Below are positions 60,454 through 64,000 of a stretch of 64,000 bases of DNA, in pieces. The DNA comes from Bisporella sp. PMI_857 (Eukaryota; Ascomycota; Leotiomycetes; Helotiales; Helotiaceae). The stretch is from positions 186,001-250,000 of the forward strand of contig JAJSPD010000045.1 of assembly GCA_021307315.1 (NCBI GenBank), in the 5' to 3' direction. The notes beneath the pieces are model-generated. The model was given only the letters and a program-made list of their open reading frames with translations. It searched no databases and was not told the origin of the DNA. Each line of letters starts with the position of its first letter. Position 1 is the first letter of the stretch. The position numbers and the translations under genes are program-made.

Positions 60454-61502
60454 CTACAGCCGGGTCAGCTCACCGATATATTCTTGCCGTGTGTTGCTTC
60501 GAACAACGTTGCGAGCAAACGCTTGCCAATTACAGCCGGCACTCGGACACTCGTGCTCCATGGCCAGGTGATTCCACGCCAGGCTTTCCAAAATCCCCAA
60601 CTTCTCTTCCGAGCCACAGATCTCGAGGAGCTGTTTCTTGAACGGGGCGGATACGATGCTCTTCATGTTGGCCTTTAGCTGCCGAGACAATACATCATTG
60701 TAGCCTGACAGCCGCAGCACCTCGTTTCACTCGTCGGGGAAGCCAAAGAGGTCAATGCCCGAGAACAGCTGATACTCAGTTCAGTTATCCTAAAGAACCA
60801 TCCCGGCCAAGACAATCCTCATGACGCCCTCATCCTCCTGAGAATCAACCACTTCCTCACATACGCTGTGGATCTCGTCGTCGAGCTCCCCCTATAATCA
60901 CACCGGCTCGCCAACTGACTCCTCACGGCTATGCAGCTGACCCGCAAGCAGCAGCGCCTCAGACGCGGGAAATATCCGCGCCAGCTCCGTCACCAAGTCG
61001 AAATCTGGGAGGCCGTAGAACCGGTCTACCTGCCATTTTTCGCAGTCCGTTAGCACCAACTTCTCACCTGACGCAGGATGTTGAAGTTCAGCTCGGTGCG
61101 CCTGTATGCTTCGCCCACGACGTCGCCTTTTACGGAAGGCGCGAAGATCCGGGTGGAACAGCTATTGTGGAAGCAGCGCGCGCCGTATAGATAGTCAGTG
61201 TTGAAGTCGAACCATGTTTGAGACGCCAGCAGGATGATGGAATAGCGCGTCCTGAGCACGCTGTGTGGCTCCTTGCATGTGCGGAGGAACGGCGTTTTGG
61301 GGGTTTGGCGACGAGGAGCCGAAGTATGTTGGTTGAGGGTATTTAGGTGCGTCGCGCTCAGGTCCAGCTTTGCGTCTTCTTCTGCATCGAAGAGGTGTCG
61401 CTCTAGGAGGACGATGCGTGGGCTGGGGAGGGCTAGCGTCCAGATATGCAGGCGGAGCTCGAGAGGTAGGAGGGGGAAGGTGGTGATATTCCGGGGAGAT
61501 CA
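60454..61502 (-). pseudogene. 2EXR-domain gene relic
   Basis: The minus strand encodes the 2EXR motif FPLLPLELRLHIWTLALPSP, with CKEPHSVLRTRYSIILLASQ following, as in a large family of uncharacterised fungal proteins. An intron (donor CAG|GTGAGA, acceptor GGCAG) joins FNILRQ to VDRFYGLPDFDLVTELARIF. After that, one frame keeps protein-like sequence to the end (LGILESLAWNHLAM, CNWQAFARNVV), yet carries stops at 60898-60900 (TGA), 60892-60894 (TAG), 60790-60792 (TAG), 60781-60783 (TGA) and 60727-60729 (TGA). At the 5' end a TGA at 61500-61502 precedes the 2EXR motif, and no ATG is found. All breaks are nonsense substitutions, none a frameshift in the exon. Clearly a pseudogene. Confidence 0.75.
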
Positions 61503-61914
61503 CGTTCTAAACTAAGACGCTACACCGAGATGTGAGAATGGGAGTTTTATGTGTGAATAGCGTCAGTGTAGAAATGTTTATCTACGCAAGCTTAAGGAGG
61601 ATAAAATGCCGCTGCTTCCAAACAAAACCAACAAGAAGTCCATAAAGGTTGCGCCACTCCTATCTTGGTTCAGCCACAAATTGTGTTTGTTCAAGCTATA
61701 TTTCTCGCTTAGGAATCAGGAGAAATAGGGGGAGATCAACATAGTAGTCCCCACAATACACGACCCCAAACTCCAAACCAGATAACAAACAATAAGCGAG
61801 CGTTCCCCCTCTCTCCCTACATCAAAACCCGCCGCCCAAACCCATATCCAACAAAAGAGACATATCCCTCCCCTCCTCCTAACTCTCCCCTTTTAACCCC
61901 AATCCAAGCCGCCC
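61503..61914. other. Spacer
   Basis: Region between the 2EXR relic and the 3' end of the small Gly-rich gene; C/T-rich near 61800-61914. Nothing else seen. Confidence 0.4.
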
Positions 61915-62293
61915 TCACCTCTTCCACTGCCCCGCATTCTCAACCCCCTTCGCCACGCCCGCAGCCCCGTTCTCGATTCCCGTCCCTAAGCTCCCGACCG
62001 CGTCGCCAACCGGCTTCCCCGCGCTGCCCGTCGCCCCAGTGATGGTGTCCCCGATTCCGCGGCCCGCGGCGCCGGTTACGTTGCCGACTGTGCGGGAGAC
62101 GCCGCCTACCGTGTTGCCCTGCTCGGGGTTAGCTGATGTTGCTGTTGGTGCTTTTGTTTTTGGGAGGGATGGGATGGGATGGGCTTGGTGCGCTTGTATG
62201 AGGATGGATGGAGATGGAGTTTACCACTGCGCCGGTGACGAATTTGGCGGCGCCGGTTACGCCTGTGTCTTGGTTTGATTCTCCGATGGGCAT
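61915..62293 (-). CDS. Small Gly/Ala/Val-rich LEA-like protein
   Basis: Short protein of 90 residues from exons 62225-62293 and 61915-62118. It starts MPIGESNQDTGVTGAAKFVT and continues with hydrophilic, regularly repeated GGVSRTVGNVTGAAGRG-type units, TGATGSAGKPVGDAVGS and AGVAKGVENAGQWKR. The composition and amphipathic 11-residue-like periodicity resemble fungal LEA-type or stress-induced proteins. No signal peptide or TM is seen. A 106-base intron with GTAAAC donor and a GCTAACC branch site separates the exons, and both phases are 0. The conserved start and end motifs make it a real gene despite its size. Role inferred: desiccation or stress tolerance. Confidence 0.72.
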
Positions 62294-62926
62294 TTTGATA
62301 TGGTTCCGGCGGGTTTGCTTAATATGGTGAAGGTTCTGATGTTTTGCTAATTTTGAGGACGTGTAGAAGATTACTTGGTAATTTGGATGATGTGGATTGA
62401 TGAAATGAGTTGTGAGGTTTGATATGGTTAAGATGATATAGAAACCTGTATGGAGATCTGACGTCATGCGAAGGGTACGTAAGTGTTGAAGGAGTGCTAT
62501 TGGTGGATGAGAATGGAAGTTAAGCGAGCCCCTGAACGAGAGGGGATAAAATGTGGGAACGCAAGATAGCGCACGCAAAAACATTTGAAGTATTTTCTTC
62601 GCGAAGGGAAATATCTCAGCATTTCAGTATTAGATACAGATTAATATGGGATGGTACTGTGAGTATATACGATTGGTCTAGCTACTGATGATAAGGTTGA
62701 TTGTGCTGATTAGCCTGCACCTGAGTGGATCCCAAACTTACAATCAGTAGCAAAGTAGCTTTGAATCACCAATTAGAAAAAGTAAAATAGCAAGGTCTGG
62801 TATCACCCGGGAATTGTAGATACTTTTGCTAATATTGCCACCGCCACTACGACACCAGTGAGTCTAGCCATAAAGGCCGCTAAATTCCTTCTCTTTCAAG
62901 TATCTAGCTCCATCCAATCAACTGCC
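62294..62926. other. Intergenic spacer
   Basis: Promoter of the LEA-like gene and 3' side of the next ORF; nothing distinct. Confidence 0.4.
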
Positions 62927-63301
62927 CTAAAGTCTCACACCATAAACAGCAGGTCTGCCTGGATCATCCCGCCTTTTGTGGCAGCCTCCTAAACTCACCA
63001 GTACTTGTCCGAGACAAGACACCATCTTCCTCACGTATTGGGCCTGCGAAACTAGTCTGTCCTGTCCAGCATCATGTGCACCCATCACTTCTGCAGCTTC
63101 AATAATCTCGAACCAGTAACCATAAATGTTCCATTCGAAGAGGGCGATGGGATTGGCGGAGCGTGTGTGGCGGAGATTGATATTGGCCATGAGGCTGCGT
63201 ATTGATTTCCAGAGGGTTGTTTCTGTATTGAATCTTTTTTTTAATATCACGTGCAGCTTCATCATGGGCCATTTAGCGCTCGAAACCTTGGAGTTGTTCA
63301 T
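62927..63301 (-). CDS. Hypothetical protein, possibly part of a larger gene
   Basis: ORF of 124 residues starting MNNSKVSSAKW. The middle part (SLMANINLRHTRSANPIALF and WNIYGYWFEIIEAAEV) has a balanced, protein-like composition with aromatic residues, unlike the neighbouring random ORFs, but I recognise no family. No introns could be placed confidently. It may be a conserved hypothetical gene or a decayed fragment. Confidence 0.35.
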   Translation of the reverse strand: MNNSKVSSAKWPMMKLHVILKKRFNTETTLWKSIRSLMANINLRHTRSANPIALFEWNIYGYWFEIIEAAEVMGAHDAGQDRLVSQAQYVRKMVSCLGQVLVSLGGCHKRRDDPGRPAVYGVRL

Positions 63302-64000
63302 TCTTGCAGACAGTGGCCTTTATGGCTGATAATGTGGAACTTTGTTGCTTGGAAATTTGATGACAAACGGAATGCAAGACCCAGCGAAACTGAATATCAG
63401 AATCTTAATGATAGAGGTCTGCTAACAATCGATATATATATCTCTTTGGACCACTAAACGCCTTCGAAGTATCACAACACAACTGCTTCGGCCGAAGTGC
63501 AGGGGGTTGAACAAACATCAGGCCATCCTTGCCAGGGCATATGCACTGTTAGACCAAACAAATTTAGGATTGCTTACATGGAAAATGTATACGGACAAAG
63601 TTAGGAGGAATTCGCCGCCTCCAAAAGGTAGGCCTTTCAAGAAGCTGACCCCTCCACTAAGGAAAACTGAGCTTAGAATCATGTGACAGCATATCATTTT
63701 CCGTACATCAGGAGGAAGCCATCCCGAACGATATTTTCGATTGAAGAGCCCAAGGACGTATTACAGCATAAACAATAAACAAAGGGACAATCATTCTATT
63801 ATCAAACTGACGAAGTAGAAAGTGAGTGTGGAAAGTCGACTTGCAGTAGTAGCTTTTCACAATTCTGGGTCGCAATCGATTGCTTCCGCAAAATGAATTA
63901 TTCAACTATAGTACATTTAGATCTCTATCACAAATAGGGAAGCCAGAGAAATATTACGTACAAACGCTGAATTTGGGGTTGGAATATTGACTGCTCTATG
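63302..64000. other. Right end of window, no gene called
   Basis: Short ORFs only; the strand and boundary of any gene beyond the window are unknown. Confidence 0.4.

Noticed and set aside
1..64000. CRISPR arrays, rRNA or intact transposons
   Set aside because: No regular direct repeats, rRNA-like blocks, terminal inverted repeats or transposase/reverse-transcriptase motifs seen by eye.

Overview
The window is nuclear DNA of a filamentous ascomycete. The evidence is many short introns (about 40 to 95 bases, GTRNGT donors, CTAAC-type branch points, CAG or TAG acceptors), HET-domain and 2EXR-domain remnants that are typical of Pezizomycotina, and fungal forms of conserved proteins (Nup159, Src1/Heh1, Hsp20, a small LEA-like protein). 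A leotiomycete (Helotiales-like) source is my best guess, from gene content only. Exon boundaries were set by hand from reading frame, splice signals and family conservation; a few may be off by one or a few bases.

Layout. 0-15 kb is a housekeeping block: an FG nucleoporin (Nup159-like, -), divergent from the 20S proteasome beta-2 subunit (+); then a calpain-type cysteine protease (-), the inner nuclear membrane protein Src1/Heh1 (-) and an Hsp20 chaperone (-) with a stepwise heat-shock element upstream. 16-26 kb is accessory and partly decayed: a damaged multi-pass membrane protein gene, an intact secreted GH95 alpha-L-fucosidase, and a HET-domain gene broken by stops. 26-33 kb is a small glycosyltransferase cluster: two tandem GT25 paralogues (-) and a divergent GT34 (GMA12/MNN10-type) gene (+), all type II membrane proteins. 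34-37 kb has an MFS transporter with a long N-terminal extension and a cupin with a His-rich tail. 37-41 kb is gene-poor and AT-rich, with one small secreted cysteine protein. 41-49 kb holds a membrane protein with a doubtful 5' end, an F-box protein, a prolyl iminopeptidase and a secreted FAD-linked oxidase. 49.8-51.8 kb is a large, mostly disordered fungal protein. 54-62 kb mixes a frameshifted NCS1 permease relic, a Mak32-like PfkB protein, an O-fucosyltransferase-like type II membrane protein, a 2EXR relic with many stops and a small Gly-rich stress-type protein.

How it fits together. Conserved cell-biology genes sit on the left. From about 16 kb on, intact accessory genes (secreted enzymes, glycosyltransferases, transporter) alternate with at least four damaged genes and long AT-rich gaps, the usual texture of a fast-evolving fungal region. 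The most system-like unit is the GT25/GT25/GT34 cluster, which could build a dedicated cell-surface or secreted glycan. Two GC-AG introns, several micro-exons and a PfkB protein with Asn in place of the catalytic Asp are other points of note. No rRNA, tRNA, CRISPR or intact transposon was found.
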